Shown here in pieces: positions 1-7,189 of a DNA stretch of 12,061 nt. This stretch comes from Candidatus Omnitrophica bacterium CG02_land_8_20_14_3_00__42_8. GTDB lineage: Bacteria > Omnitrophota > Gorgyraeia > Gorgyraeales > Gorgyraeaceae. Below the pieces are notes generated by a model that saw only the letters and a program-made list of their open reading frames with translations, made no database searches and was not told where the DNA came from. Location of the stretch: positions 3,759 to 15,819 of the forward strand of contig PEUD01000127.1 of NCBI GenBank assembly GCA_002780805.1. The letters are read 5' to 3'. How positions within the stretch are numbered: the stretch's first letter is position 1; every line of letters starts with the position of its first letter. Position numbers and translations under genes: made by a program.

Positions 1-1
1 C

Positions 2-886
2 TATTCGCATAATCCGGTATTAACAAGGGAGGTAATCAGTTTTTTAAATCCCGCGCCCGGCCAGATAATAGTGGACGCCACGATAGGCGGCGCGGGGCAT
101 AGCGCCGAAATCCTTCAAAGAATCATACCCGGCGGCATGTTGATAGGTATAGACAGAGACGAAGAAACGTTAAGATTGGCATCTGAAAGGCTCAAGCCTT
201 TCGAGGGGTCATTCAAATTGGTAAACAAAAATTTTAAGTATCTCAAAGAAGTGCTTAAAGACATAGGAGTGGAAAAAGTAAATGGAATTATATTTGATCT
301 GGGCATATCTTCTATCCAAATGGAGGCGTGGCAAAGAGGGTTCAGCATAAAAAATGACGGCCCTTTGGACATGCGCATGGATAGGAACCAGGCGCTGACG
401 GCAAAAGACCTGGTGAATCGCCTTAGCGAAATGGAGCTCTCAGATACCATAAGAGAGCTTGGAGAAGAAAGATTTCACAGAAGGATAGCGAAAAGAATCG
501 TTGAGGAAAGAAAGAAAAAAGAAATTTCTACGACGGCTGAATTGACAAATGTTATCCTGAGGAGCATTCCTTACAGCCGTAATAAATACAAGATCCATCC
601 CGCTACCCGCACGTTCCAGGCCCTTCGCATAAGAGTTAATGATGAATTGGGCGCTATAAGCCAGGCCCTCAGGGAATCTCCGGATGTCCTCCAGAGAGGC
701 GCCAGGGTCTGCGTGATATCATTCCATTCTTTAGAAGATAGAATCGTAAAAAATCGTTTCAAAGAGTTCAAGACCAATGGGGTTTTCAACGTGCTTACCA
801 AAAAACCTTTGACGGCGGATGAAAACGAGTTGGTCTGTAACCCTCGTTCCAGGAGCGCGAAACTTCGGGCGGGTGAAAGGCTTTAA
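2..886 (+). CDS. rsmH: RsmH (MraW), 16S rRNA C1402 N4-methyltransferase, 5' end missing
   Basis: SAM-dependent methyltransferase that N4-methylates C1402 of 16S rRNA in the 30S decoding centre; commonly the gene just ahead of ftsL in dcw clusters. The open frame continues to the left window edge and its first visible residues (YSHNPVLTREVISFLNP) match the family N-terminus, so only a few residues are missing. The GTG at 71 is internal: it lies just ahead of the SAM-binding motif DATIGGAGHS (74-103). Other signatures are GIDRDEET, DLGISS (296-313), GFSIKNDGPLDMRMD (338-382), GEERFHRRIAKRIVEER, HPATRTFQALRIRVNDEL, VISFHSLEDR (713-742) and the terminal NPRSRSAKLRAGER. The visible 294 codons are close to the usual length of about 310. 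The stop is 1 nt before the next start. The identification is secure. Confidence 0.97.
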   Translation, partial: YSHNPVLTREVISFLNPAPGQIIVDATIGGAGHSAEILQRIIPGGMLIGIDRDEETLRLASERLKPFEGSFKLVNKNFKYLKEVLKDIGVEKVNGIIFDLGISSIQMEAWQRGFSIKNDGPLDMRMDRNQALTAKDLVNRLSEMELSDTIRELGEERFHRRIAKRIVEERKKKEISTTAELTNVILRSIPYSRNKYKIHPATRTFQALRIRVNDELGAISQALRESPDVLQRGARVCVISFHSLEDRIVKNRFKEFKTNGVFNVLTKKPLTADENELVCNPRSRSAKLRAGERL

Positions 887-887
887 A

Positions 888-1226
888 ATGGAAAAAAACC
901 GGAATACATGCTGCTCTAAAGTCCTGGCGGTTATATTTACAATGACTTTTGTAGCGGTCATGTACGTAAACCAGCAGGCCCTTATATACCAGATGGGCCT
1001 GAAAGTAAAACAAAATAATGACGTATATACAAAGCTGGTTGACCATAATAAGATAGTAATATATAATGTTTTAAATTTGAGGTCGCCTGTCAGTCTTGAG
1101 AGAAAACTCTTAGCAGGGAAAGTAGAGTTATCCATGCCTTCCAAATGGCAGGTGGTAAAGTTGGTAAAAAAAGGCCCTATAGCCAGTCTGTTCGCGAGCG
1201 GCCGACAAGAAAATCGCTTTAAGTGA
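888..1226 (+). CDS. ftsL: FtsL-like small bitopic division protein
   Basis: A 112-residue protein with a short basic, Cys-containing N-terminus (MEKNRNTCCSK), one hydrophobic segment at about residues 11-28, and a roughly 80-residue extracytoplasmic part rich in Lys, Val and Leu. Size, topology and position between rsmH and ftsI are those of FtsL, which binds FtsB/FtsQ (DivIC/DivIB) and activates FtsWI at the septum. FtsL sequences are very poorly conserved, so the name rests mainly on topology and synteny; a lineage-specific protein in the FtsL slot is possible. I chose ATG 888, although the frame is open from an ATG at 819, because 819 would lie deep inside rsmH, whereas 888 follows the rsmH stop by 1 nt and has a GAAAGG ribosome-binding site at 875-880. 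The C-terminus (ASGRQENRFK) is polar. Confidence 0.75.
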   Translation: MEKNRNTCCSKVLAVIFTMTFVAVMYVNQQALIYQMGLKVKQNNDVYTKLVDHNKIVIYNVLNLRSPVSLERKLLAGKVELSMPSKWQVVKLVKKGPIASLFASGRQENRFK

Positions 1227-1250
1227 TAACTCTAATATGTGATTTTCAGT

Positions 1251-1303
1251 GGTCAGGAAAGTGTTTTATTTTTTTAGTCCTGTAAGGGATACTTTCCTGC
1301 ACC
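1251..1303. repeat. Inverted repeat (possible hairpin) in the ftsL-ftsI gap
   Basis: CAGGAAAGT (1254-1262) is perfectly complementary to ACTTTCCTG (1291-1299). GGT (1251-1253) can extend the stem with ACC (1301-1303), leaving C1300 bulged. The 28-nt loop contains a T-rich run (1263-1275). CAGGA at 1254-1258 can alternatively pair with TCCTG at 1278-1282, so two mutually exclusive hairpins are possible. It lies 20 nt ahead of the ftsI start. The T-run is in the loop rather than after the stem, so this is not a classical terminator. The remainder of the 97-nt gap shows no convincing promoter. Confidence 0.55.
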
Positions 1304-1323
1304 ATAAAAATTAGGTAATTTTC

Positions 1324-3072
1324 GTGTATAAAGGAGCTACCCCCCGCATAAGGAAAGTTCTGTACGCCTTGATTATAGTGTTTGCGCTGCTGGGCATCAG
1401 ACTCGTCTTTGTCCAGCTGGGCGCGGCAAAACCCCTGTCAGCTATTGCTTCAAATCAATATAGGCTCGCAGTGCCGCTTCTTCCCAAACGCGGCGTTATT
1501 TACGACCGGAACCTCAAAGAATTAGCCATAACCATAAATTTAAACTCTGTATTCGCGGAACCGTTCAGGATAAAAGATAAGGGATCGGTCAGCCAGAAAC
1601 TCGCCAATATTCTTGGCATAAGCCGGGATGAGATATACAGGAAACTCAGCCAGGAAAAAGGATTTGTCTGGCTGGCTCGCAAGGTTTCTCCAGATACCGC
1701 CAGGAGAGTCCTGGCCCTTAATATTAAAGGTATAGATTTTGTAAAAGAACCTCAACGGGCTTACCCCAACGGTGTGATCGCGAGCCATATCATGGGTTTT
1801 ACTGATATGGATAATAACGGTATCGAAGGCCTGGAACTCAGGTTTGATAAATATTTAAAAGGCGTTACAGGCTGCAGGTACGCGATAAGGGACGCGAAAC
1901 AGCGCGAGGTCCCAAGTTACGAATATAAGGAAATTCAACCCATGGACGGTGACAACATGGTCCTTACCATAGACAGCGTGATTCAGTCCATCGCGGAGAG
2001 GGAGCTGGAAAATGGGTTCAAAAAATATAACGCCAAGGGCGCGTGCGTAATTGTAATGGATCCTTTTACGGGCGACATACTCGCCCTTGCCAACAGGCCG
2101 AGTTACGACCCTAATAATGCCAAGGCCTCTCCCGCTGACTTTAGGAGAAACAGGGCCATATGCGATTTTTTTGAGCCGGGTTCAAGTTTTAAAATAGTCG
2201 CCGCGTCCGGCCTTTTGGAAGAAAAGGCGGTGAAGCCAGGCGATAAGTTTTTTTGCGAAAATGGCGAGTATAAATGGTGCGGGCATACGTATCATGACCA
2301 CACGCCTCGCGGCTGGCTGCCTTTTAAAGACGTGATTAAATATTCTTCGAATATAGGCACGATGAAAGCGGCTCAGAAACTGGGCAAAGACAGGATGTAT
2401 AAATATATAAAAAAGTTTGGATTCGGGGCAAAGACAGGCATAGAGCTTCCGGGCGAAGTAACCGGCATAACGGCGCATCCTGTCACATGGTCGAAGCTTT
2501 CTCTCTGCAGTATCTCAATAGGCCAGGAAGTGACTGTAACAGCGCTTCAGCTTGCCTGCGCGATGTCGGTTTTTGCGAACGGAGGGAATCTCGTAAAGCC
2601 CAGGATTGTAGAGAGGATTCAGGATGGTTCCGGGCATATCATGCAGAATTTTGAGTCAAAGAAACCCAGGAGAGTTATTTCAGAAGAGACTGCCCAAGAA
2701 ATGAGAAATATCTTAAGAGGCGTCGTCGATAGCGGGACCGCGGAACTCGCGGAGGTGGATGGCTATTTTCCCGGGGGTAAAACAGGCACAGGCCAGAAAG
2801 TAGAGCCCAACGGCGCTTATTCGCACAGTAGATTTACAGCCTCATTCATAGGTTTTGCGCCGTATGATAATCCGAAGTTTGTCATAGCGGTGATAATGGA
2901 CGAGCCAAGGCCGTTTTATTACGGTGGAGTGGTCTGCACCCCGGTATTTAAAAGAGTGACCGCGGAACTGATGAGCTATTACAAAATCTGGCCCGCAAGT
3001 TTACACTCTGACAATGTCAAAGTGTCAACTTCGCTGAAGGGGAAGCGTGAAATTAAAAAAAATAATAGATAA
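1324..3072 (+). CDS. ftsI: FtsI/PBP2-type class B penicillin-binding protein (septal transpeptidase)
   Basis: Septal D,D-transpeptidase that cross-links the glycan made by FtsW. The 582-residue protein has a short basic N-terminus, a membrane anchor at about residues 12-32, and the class B pedestal domain starting at the hallmark RGVIYDRN (56-63). The transpeptidase domain has all three active-site motifs: SSFK with nucleophile Ser287 and Lys290, SSN at 341-343, and KTG at 486-488. No PASTA repeats follow the catalytic domain. The GTG start at 1324 has a weak upstream AGG (1313-1315); the AAAGGAG just inside the gene has no ATG, GTG or TTG suitably placed after it. The C-terminal tail after the catalytic domain (about residues 559-570) is encoded by a palindromic repeat found twice more in this window, and the end overlaps murE by 26 nt. 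Function is secure; the exact start is slightly uncertain. Confidence 0.95.
   Translation: MYKGATPRIRKVLYALIIVFALLGIRLVFVQLGAAKPLSAIASNQYRLAVPLLPKRGVIYDRNLKELAITINLNSVFAEPFRIKDKGSVSQKLANILGISRDEIYRKLSQEKGFVWLARKVSPDTARRVLALNIKGIDFVKEPQRAYPNGVIASHIMGFTDMDNNGIEGLELRFDKYLKGVTGCRYAIRDAKQREVPSYEYKEIQPMDGDNMVLTIDSVIQSIAERELENGFKKYNAKGACVIVMDPFTGDILALANRPSYDPNNAKASPADFRRNRAICDFFEPGSSFKIVAASGLLEEKAVKPGDKFFCENGEYKWCGHTYHDHTPRGWLPFKDVIKYSSNIGTMKAAQKLGKDRMYKYIKKFGFGAKTGIELPGEVTGITAHPVTWSKLSLCSISIGQEVTVTALQLACAMSVFANGGNLVKPRIVERIQDGSGHIMQNFESKKPRRVISEETAQEMRNILRGVVDSGTAELAEVDGYFPGGKTGTGQKVEPNGAYSHSRFTASFIGFAPYDNPKFVIAVIMDEPRPFYYGGVVCTPVFKRVTAELMSYYKIWPASLHSDNVKVSTSLKGKREIKKNNR
2997..3031 (+). repeat. Palindromic repeat copy 1, inside the 3' end of ftsI
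   Basis: A 35-nt near-perfect palindrome centred on A3014: arms AAGTT-T-ACACT-C-TGACA and TGTCA-A-AGTGT-C-AACTT. Only the pairs 3008/3020 (C/A) and 3002/3026 (T/C) fail. The core and the C/A mismatch recur in copies 2 and 3. This copy is translated in frame as the last part of FtsI (SLHSDNVKVSTS) and lies just upstream of the murE ribosome-binding site. Confidence 0.85.
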
Positions 3073-4567
3073 TTTAACCGGAATAATCAAGGTGGAAGGC
3101 AGGGTAAACTTTGAAATAACCGGTATAGCGTGCGATTCAAAGGCGGTAAGGCCCGGGTATTTATTCGCCGCGCTGAAAGGTTCAAAGGTAAACGGTGCGG
3201 ATTTTATTGACGAGGCGATAGAAAGGGGCGCTGGCGCGATTTTGCTTGATGCCGGCGATGAGGGCATATTTAAAAGAGGGGGCGCGTTTATATATGTCAA
3301 AGATTCCAAACCGGCGCTCGCCCAGGCCTGTCAGGCGTATTTCGGGGATATTTCCGGCAAGATGCGTATTGTAGGCGTCACCGGCACAAACGGCAAAACC
3401 ACGATAACTTATCTTCTGGAGAGTTTATTTAAATCCATGGGAGAGGAAGCGGGCGTTATAGGTACTGTGAATTATCGGTTCGGCCGGCGCTTGATCCCTG
3501 CCGTGAATACCACTCCAGGGTCGCTGGAGCTTTATTCTCTTTTATCAGGCATGCGGAAGAAAAAGATAAAAAATTGCGTAATGGAAGTTTCTTCGCATTC
3601 TCTGGCGCTGGGGAGAACGGATACCCTGAAATTTGACGCCGCGATATTCACAAATCTTACCAGGGAGCATCTGGATTTTCATAAGGACATGGAAGATTAT
3701 CTGAACGCGAAGCTGAAGTTATTCGAAAAAATAAAAAAAGGCGGTTTCGCGGTAATCAATACAGATGACCCGGCTGCGGCAAAGGTCATGGAAAAAGTAA
3801 AATCCGAAGGCATGGCGAATATAATCACATACGGAATTGACTCTGAAGCGGATGTTACTGCCAAAGACATTAATCTTTCCCGCGGAGGCATTAAATTCCG
3901 GCTTGGAGTAGCGGAGCGAGCGTTAGCGAGCTCCGCGCCTATTGAGATCAAATCATCTCTCATCGGCCGCCATAATATTTATAATATCCTCGCTAGTATC
4001 GGCGCCGGCCTTGCTATTGGAATGGATTTAAAAGATATCGCTAAAGGCGTGGATACCATGAAAGGCCTTCCTGGCAGGCTTGAGAGCGTTGCGTGCGGCC
4101 AGAATTTTTCGGTTTACGTTGATTACGCGCATACCGAAGACGGGCTGGAAAACGTGCTGAAATCGCTGAGAGAATTAAAGCCCGGAAAACTTATATCCGT
4201 ATTCGGCTGCGGCGGGAATCGCTACAGATTCAAAAGGCCCGGGATGGGGAGGATTTCAACGGAACTCTCTGACACGGTGTTTATCACGAGCGATAATCCC
4301 AGAAATGAAGAGCCGATGGATATCATAAACGAGATAACCAAAGGCATAGATTCTAAAAAGGATAATTATGCGGTTGAGCCGGACAGGTTCATTGCTATTA
4401 AAAAGGCATTGGCCGGGGCTCATGCCGGAGATATCGTGCTTGTGGCGGGCAAAGGCCACGAGACTTATCAGATATTTAAAGATACCACGATTCCATTTGA
4501 CGACAGGGAAGTTGTGAAACGTATTTTAAAGGAGGCGGGATTATGTTTACAGTCGGAGATATCTTAG
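3047..4567 (+). CDS. murE: MurE, UDP-MurNAc-L-Ala-D-Glu:meso-diaminopimelate ligase
   Basis: Cytoplasmic ATP-dependent ligase adding the third stem-peptide residue to UDP-MurNAc-L-Ala-D-Glu. The 506 residues show the Mur ligase layout: an N-terminal UDP-binding domain (about 1-108), a central ATPase with GTNGKTT (113-119, P-loop Lys117), NTTPGSLEL, MEVSSHSL, TREHLDFH and a probable carbamylated Lys222 (DYLNAKLKLF), and a C-terminal domain with VDYAHTEDGLENVL, FGCGGNR, DNPRNEEP (Asp416-Arg419) and AGKGHETYQ. DNPR is the meso-diaminopimelate signature; lysine-adding enzymes differ there. The GTG start has an AAGGGGA-type site at 3037-3043. The gene overlaps ftsI by 26 nt and murF by 25 nt, which suggests translational coupling. 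Residues 289-297 (AERALASSA) are encoded by a palindrome and look like an insertion in a surface loop. The family call is secure; substrate choice is inferred from the motif. Confidence 0.96.
   Translation: MKLKKIIDNLTGIIKVEGRVNFEITGIACDSKAVRPGYLFAALKGSKVNGADFIDEAIERGAGAILLDAGDEGIFKRGGAFIYVKDSKPALAQACQAYFGDISGKMRIVGVTGTNGKTTITYLLESLFKSMGEEAGVIGTVNYRFGRRLIPAVNTTPGSLELYSLLSGMRKKKIKNCVMEVSSHSLALGRTDTLKFDAAIFTNLTREHLDFHKDMEDYLNAKLKLFEKIKKGGFAVINTDDPAAAKVMEKVKSEGMANIITYGIDSEADVTAKDINLSRGGIKFRLGVAERALASSAPIEIKSSLIGRHNIYNILASIGAGLAIGMDLKDIAKGVDTMKGLPGRLESVACGQNFSVYVDYAHTEDGLENVLKSLRELKPGKLISVFGCGGNRYRFKRPGMGRISTELSDTVFITSDNPRNEEPMDIINEITKGIDSKKDNYAVEPDRFIAIKKALAGAHAGDIVLVAGKGHETYQIFKDTTIPFDDREVVKRILKEAGLCLQSEIS
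3911..3936 (+). repeat. GC-rich palindrome embedded in the murE reading frame
   Basis: GCGGAGC (3911-3917) is perfectly inverted as GCTCCGC (3930-3936) around a 12-nt centre, and AGCGAGC occurs twice (3915-3921 and 3925-3931). It is in frame and encodes AERALASSA (residues 289-297), between a beta-strand-like GGIKFRL and the conserved EIKSSLIGRHNIYN segment, where MurE proteins usually have only a short turn. The composition differs from the surrounding AT-richer codons, which suggests a small palindromic element that was inserted and kept in frame. Confidence 0.6.
4528..4535 (+). promoter_or_regulatory. Strong Shine-Dalgarno for murF inside murE
   Basis: AAAGGAGG lies 7 nt before the murF ATG at 4543 and within the last codons of murE. 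It is a near-consensus match and fixes the murF start despite the 25-nt overlap. Confidence 0.85.
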
Positions 4568-5922
4568 GCGCGGTAAAAGGAAAACTATTGTCAGGTAATC
4601 CGGACGAGATGCTGACGGGCGTGTCCACTGATACGCGCAAGATAAAAAGCGGGGAACTCTTCGTTGCCATAAAAGGCGGAAATTTCGACGGCCACAGTTT
4701 TATCCTGGACGCCGTATCTAAAGGCGCCGGGGGCGTATTGGTGCAGGAAGGCGGCATCACAAACGCGAATTTTAAACTGCCGGACGTTTCTTTTATTTCA
4801 GTCAAAGACAGCATAAGGGCCCTGGGGGACATCGGGAATTTTCACAGGTCCAGGTTTAACATACCTATAATAGGCATTACGGGCTCAAACGGCAAGACTA
4901 CCACCAAAGAAATGATAGCCGCCATATTGAGCAAAAAATTCAATATCCTCAAGAGTTTCGGCACGGAAAATAACAATATAGGCGTGCCGCTCACGCTGAT
5001 GCGTTTAAACGGCGGGCATAAGATAGCTGTTCTTGAGATGGGGGCCAATCATTTAGGCGAGATACGGCGGCTTTCGGAAATAGCCAGGCCGACAATGGCG
5101 GTCATTACGAATATAGGGCCTTCGCACCTGGAATATCTGGAAGCCGTGGATACGGTTCTCAAGGCAAAATTAGAAATATTGGAATATATGGATAAAGACG
5201 GGAAACTTATTTTAAATGCGGACGACGACGGTTTGAGAACGGTAAAGACAACCCCCATGACCGTCTGGTTTGGATTTGACAAAGAGGCTGATTTTTATGC
5301 CGATAAAATAAACCTGGAGCCTGACGGCATCAATTTCAGGCTGAATGGAAAATGGGACATATCGCTCGGAGTCCTGGGCAGGCACAATGTGCGCAATGCC
5401 CTCGCAGCGATAGCGTGCGTATGGGATTTCGGTGTATCCATTGACGGCATAAGAGACGCGTTAAAGGAATTCAAGGTGCCTAACATGAGGATGGAGGTTA
5501 AAAGATTCGGAGACATAAAAATAATAAACGATACTTATAACGCGAATCCCCAGTCGATGAAACAGGCGATAGAGGCATTGAGAGACATGGCCACGGAAGG
5601 CAGAAAAGTGCTCTTCGCCGGAGACATGCTTGAACTCGGCACGTTTTCAGGAAGGTTTCATCATCTGGTCGGCAAACAGGCCGCGGAATCCGGCATTGAC
5701 CTTATAGTGGCTGTCGGAAAGCTGGCGGAGCATATCGCGAAAGGCGCGCAGGAAGCGGGCATGAGCCAAAGGAAAATAAAACTCTGCGCGGTTACAAAAG
5801 AGGCCTGTGAGAAAATAGCGGGCCTGATTAAAAAAGGCGATACGATACTCGTAAAAGGCTCCAGGGCCATGAAAATGGAAGTCATAGTCAACGAGCTTGA
5901 ACTGCAATTCAAAACAACCTGA
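4543..5922 (+). CDS. murF: MurF, UDP-MurNAc-tripeptide:D-Ala-D-Ala ligase
   Basis: Cytoplasmic ligase that attaches D-Ala-D-Ala to UDP-MurNAc-tripeptide, completing the pentapeptide used by MraY. The 459-residue protein has the N-terminal MurF domain (VSTDTRKIKSGELFVAIKG), the central ATPase with ITGSNGKTTTKEM (P-loop Lys118), the MurF-typical FGTENNNIGVPLTLM, EMGANHLGEI and TNIGPSHLEYL, then GRHNVRNALAA and the C-terminal NDTYNANPQSM (from Asn329), AGDMLELG and VKGSRAMKMEVIV. NDTYNANP and the ENNNIG segment separate it from MurC, MurD and MurE. Length is normal. It follows murE with an overlap and precedes mraY by 15 nt, so it is expected to be cotranscribed. Confidence 0.97.
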   Translation: MFTVGDILGAVKGKLLSGNPDEMLTGVSTDTRKIKSGELFVAIKGGNFDGHSFILDAVSKGAGGVLVQEGGITNANFKLPDVSFISVKDSIRALGDIGNFHRSRFNIPIIGITGSNGKTTTKEMIAAILSKKFNILKSFGTENNNIGVPLTLMRLNGGHKIAVLEMGANHLGEIRRLSEIARPTMAVITNIGPSHLEYLEAVDTVLKAKLEILEYMDKDGKLILNADDDGLRTVKTTPMTVWFGFDKEADFYADKINLEPDGINFRLNGKWDISLGVLGRHNVRNALAAIACVWDFGVSIDGIRDALKEFKVPNMRMEVKRFGDIKIINDTYNANPQSMKQAIEALRDMATEGRKVLFAGDMLELGTFSGRFHHLVGKQAAESGIDLIVAVGKLAEHIAKGAQEAGMSQRKIKLCAVTKEACEKIAGLIKKGDTILVKGSRAMKMEVIVNELELQFKTT

Positions 5923-5937
5923 AAGGAATTTTTTTAA

Positions 5938-7038
5938 ATGTTATATTACTTTCTTTATCCGCTAAGAGAATATTTTACGGTTTTCAATGTTTTTAAATAT
6001 ATTACTTTCAGGGCTGCTTTTGCCAGCATCACCGCGTTTTTAATAATAGTTATTTTCGCGCCTCCTATAATAAAGATGCTCCATGCGCTTAAAATAGGAG
6101 AAAACGTGAGAGAAAAAGAATGCCCCAATCTTTACGACAAGCATAAAATTAAGCAGGGCACCCCTACCATGGGCGGCATCTTGATTTTGATAGGCGTGTT
6201 TGCGTCTACCTTACTCTGGGCTGAATTGAACAATCCTTATTTGCTTCTCGCGCTTTTTGTCACGCTTTACATGGGCGTCCTCGGTTTCGTAGACGATTAT
6301 AAAAAGCTGATGTACAAAAAAGTAAAATCAGGCTCAAGGGGCCTTAATAAAAGGACAAAACTTTTTTTTCAGGCCCTTATAGGGCTGGTGGTGGCGTTGT
6401 TCCTGTATTGGAATCCTGACAATACCAGGGTGCTTGAATTCCCATTTTTCAAAAATATCGCGATAGACCTTGGCATTTTTTATATACCTTTTGTGATACT
6501 GGTGATTACCGCGTGCTCGAATGCCGTTAATATTACTGACGGCCTGGACGGCCTCGCGATAGGTGCGATAATAATGACCGCGGTCACTTATACCGGCATG
6601 AGCTATGTGACAGGCCACGTGAAGTTCGCGGAATATCTTGGCATTTATTATCTTCCGGAGGCAGCGGAACTGACTATCTTCTGCGCGTCGATAATAGGCG
6701 CGGGCCTTGGGTTTTTGTGGTATAACTCATATCCCGCGTCTATATTTATGGGCGATACAGGCGCGCTGGCGCTGGGGGGCGCGATGGGCACGGTAGCTGT
6801 TTTCATTAAAAAGGAGATGTTGTTATTTCTTGTGGGCGGGATATTTGTGGTAGAGGCCATGTCGGTGCTTTTGCAGATAATCTCTTTCAGGACAACAGGC
6901 AGGAGGATATTTAAAATAGCGCCTCTGCACCATCATTTTGAGATGTGCGGCTGGCCCGAATCAAAGGTTACGGTAAGATTCTGGATAATAGCGATAATAC
7001 TCGTTTTACTCAGCTTCTCTACGCTGAAACTCCGTTAG
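5938..7038 (+). CDS. mraY: MraY, phospho-MurNAc-pentapeptide transferase
   Basis: Integral membrane enzyme that transfers phospho-MurNAc-pentapeptide from UDP to undecaprenyl phosphate, forming lipid I. The 366 residues are largely hydrophobic with about ten membrane segments, as in the family. Signatures are KQGTPTMGGIL after the first membrane segment, FVDDYKK with Asp119-Asp120, NAVNITDGLDGLAIG, MGDTGALALGG with Asp273, and the LHHHFEMCGWPESKVTVRFW loop with the HHH triad at 331-333. All catalytic or Mg-binding positions known for MraY are present. An AAAGGAA site (5922-5927) precedes the ATG, overlapping the end of the murF stop. The TAG stop merges with palindromic repeat copy 2, whose conserved 5' AG supplies the last two bases of the stop codon. 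Confidence 0.97.
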   Translation: MLYYFLYPLREYFTVFNVFKYITFRAAFASITAFLIIVIFAPPIIKMLHALKIGENVREKECPNLYDKHKIKQGTPTMGGILILIGVFASTLLWAELNNPYLLLALFVTLYMGVLGFVDDYKKLMYKKVKSGSRGLNKRTKLFFQALIGLVVALFLYWNPDNTRVLEFPFFKNIAIDLGIFYIPFVILVITACSNAVNITDGLDGLAIGAIIMTAVTYTGMSYVTGHVKFAEYLGIYYLPEAAELTIFCASIIGAGLGFLWYNSYPASIFMGDTGALALGGAMGTVAVFIKKEMLLFLVGGIFVVEAMSVLLQIISFRTTGRRIFKIAPLHHHFEMCGWPESKVTVRFWIIAIILVLLSFSTLKLR

Positions 7039-7067
7039 TTTACACTCTGACAATGTCAAGGTGTAAC
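7038..7067 (+). repeat. Palindromic repeat copy 2, at the mraY stop codon
   Basis: A palindrome centred on A7053 with the core TGACA-A-TGTCA. Arms pair from 7040 to 7066 apart from C7047/A7059 and a T/G at 7046/7060. It starts in the mraY TAG. A 23-nt stretch (7037-7059) is identical to copy 1 (2998-3020), while its right side (GTGTAACATTA, 7061-7071) matches copy 3. Confidence 0.85.
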
Positions 7068-7069
7068 AT

Positions 7070-7185
7070 TAATACGAACGCAATTAATGTCATTGCGAGC
7101 TGAAGGCGAAGCAATCCCGTTTTTGAGATTGCTTCGGTCGCTATCGCTCCCTCGCAATGACAAGTTATTTAGTGCGTTTGTATTA
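7070..7185. repeat. MITE/REP-like long inverted repeat between mraY and murD
   Basis: Nested inverted repeats of 116 nt. The outer arms 7070-7082 and 7173-7185 match at 12 of 13 positions. Next come GTCATTGCGAG (7089-7099) with CTCGCAATGAC (7151-7161), and GAAGCAATC (7108-7116) with GATTGCTTC (7127-7135) around a 10-nt loop. The GTCATTGCGAG...GAAGCAATC pattern resembles intergenic palindromes that I recall from many unrelated bacterial genomes. There is no coding capacity. GTAAC occurs on both sides (7063-7067 and 7186-7190), which could be a target-site duplication. Confidence 0.75.
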
Positions 7186-7189
7186 GTAA

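Noticed and set aside
24..31. AAGGGAGG as a ribosome-binding site
   Set aside because: It lies in conserved RsmH coding sequence (TREV) and no start codon follows at a usable distance.
71..886. GTG at 71 as the rsmH start
   Set aside because: The upstream frame is open to the window edge and encodes the conserved RsmH N-terminus (HNPVLTREVISFLNP), so 71 is internal and the gene starts outside the window.
731..1144. Minus-strand open frame of 137 codons opposite rsmH and ftsL
   Set aside because: It is a shadow of real + strand genes, has no family motif, and is antisense to a conserved coding region.
819..1226. ftsL-like gene starting at ATG 819
   Set aside because: It would overlap rsmH by 68 nt with no ribosome-binding site of note. 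ATG 888 follows the rsmH stop by 1 nt and has GAAAGG upstream.
1251..1303. Rho-independent terminator between ftsL and ftsI
   Set aside because: The T-rich run lies in the loop and not after the 3' arm, and the operon continues with the same strand and pathway.
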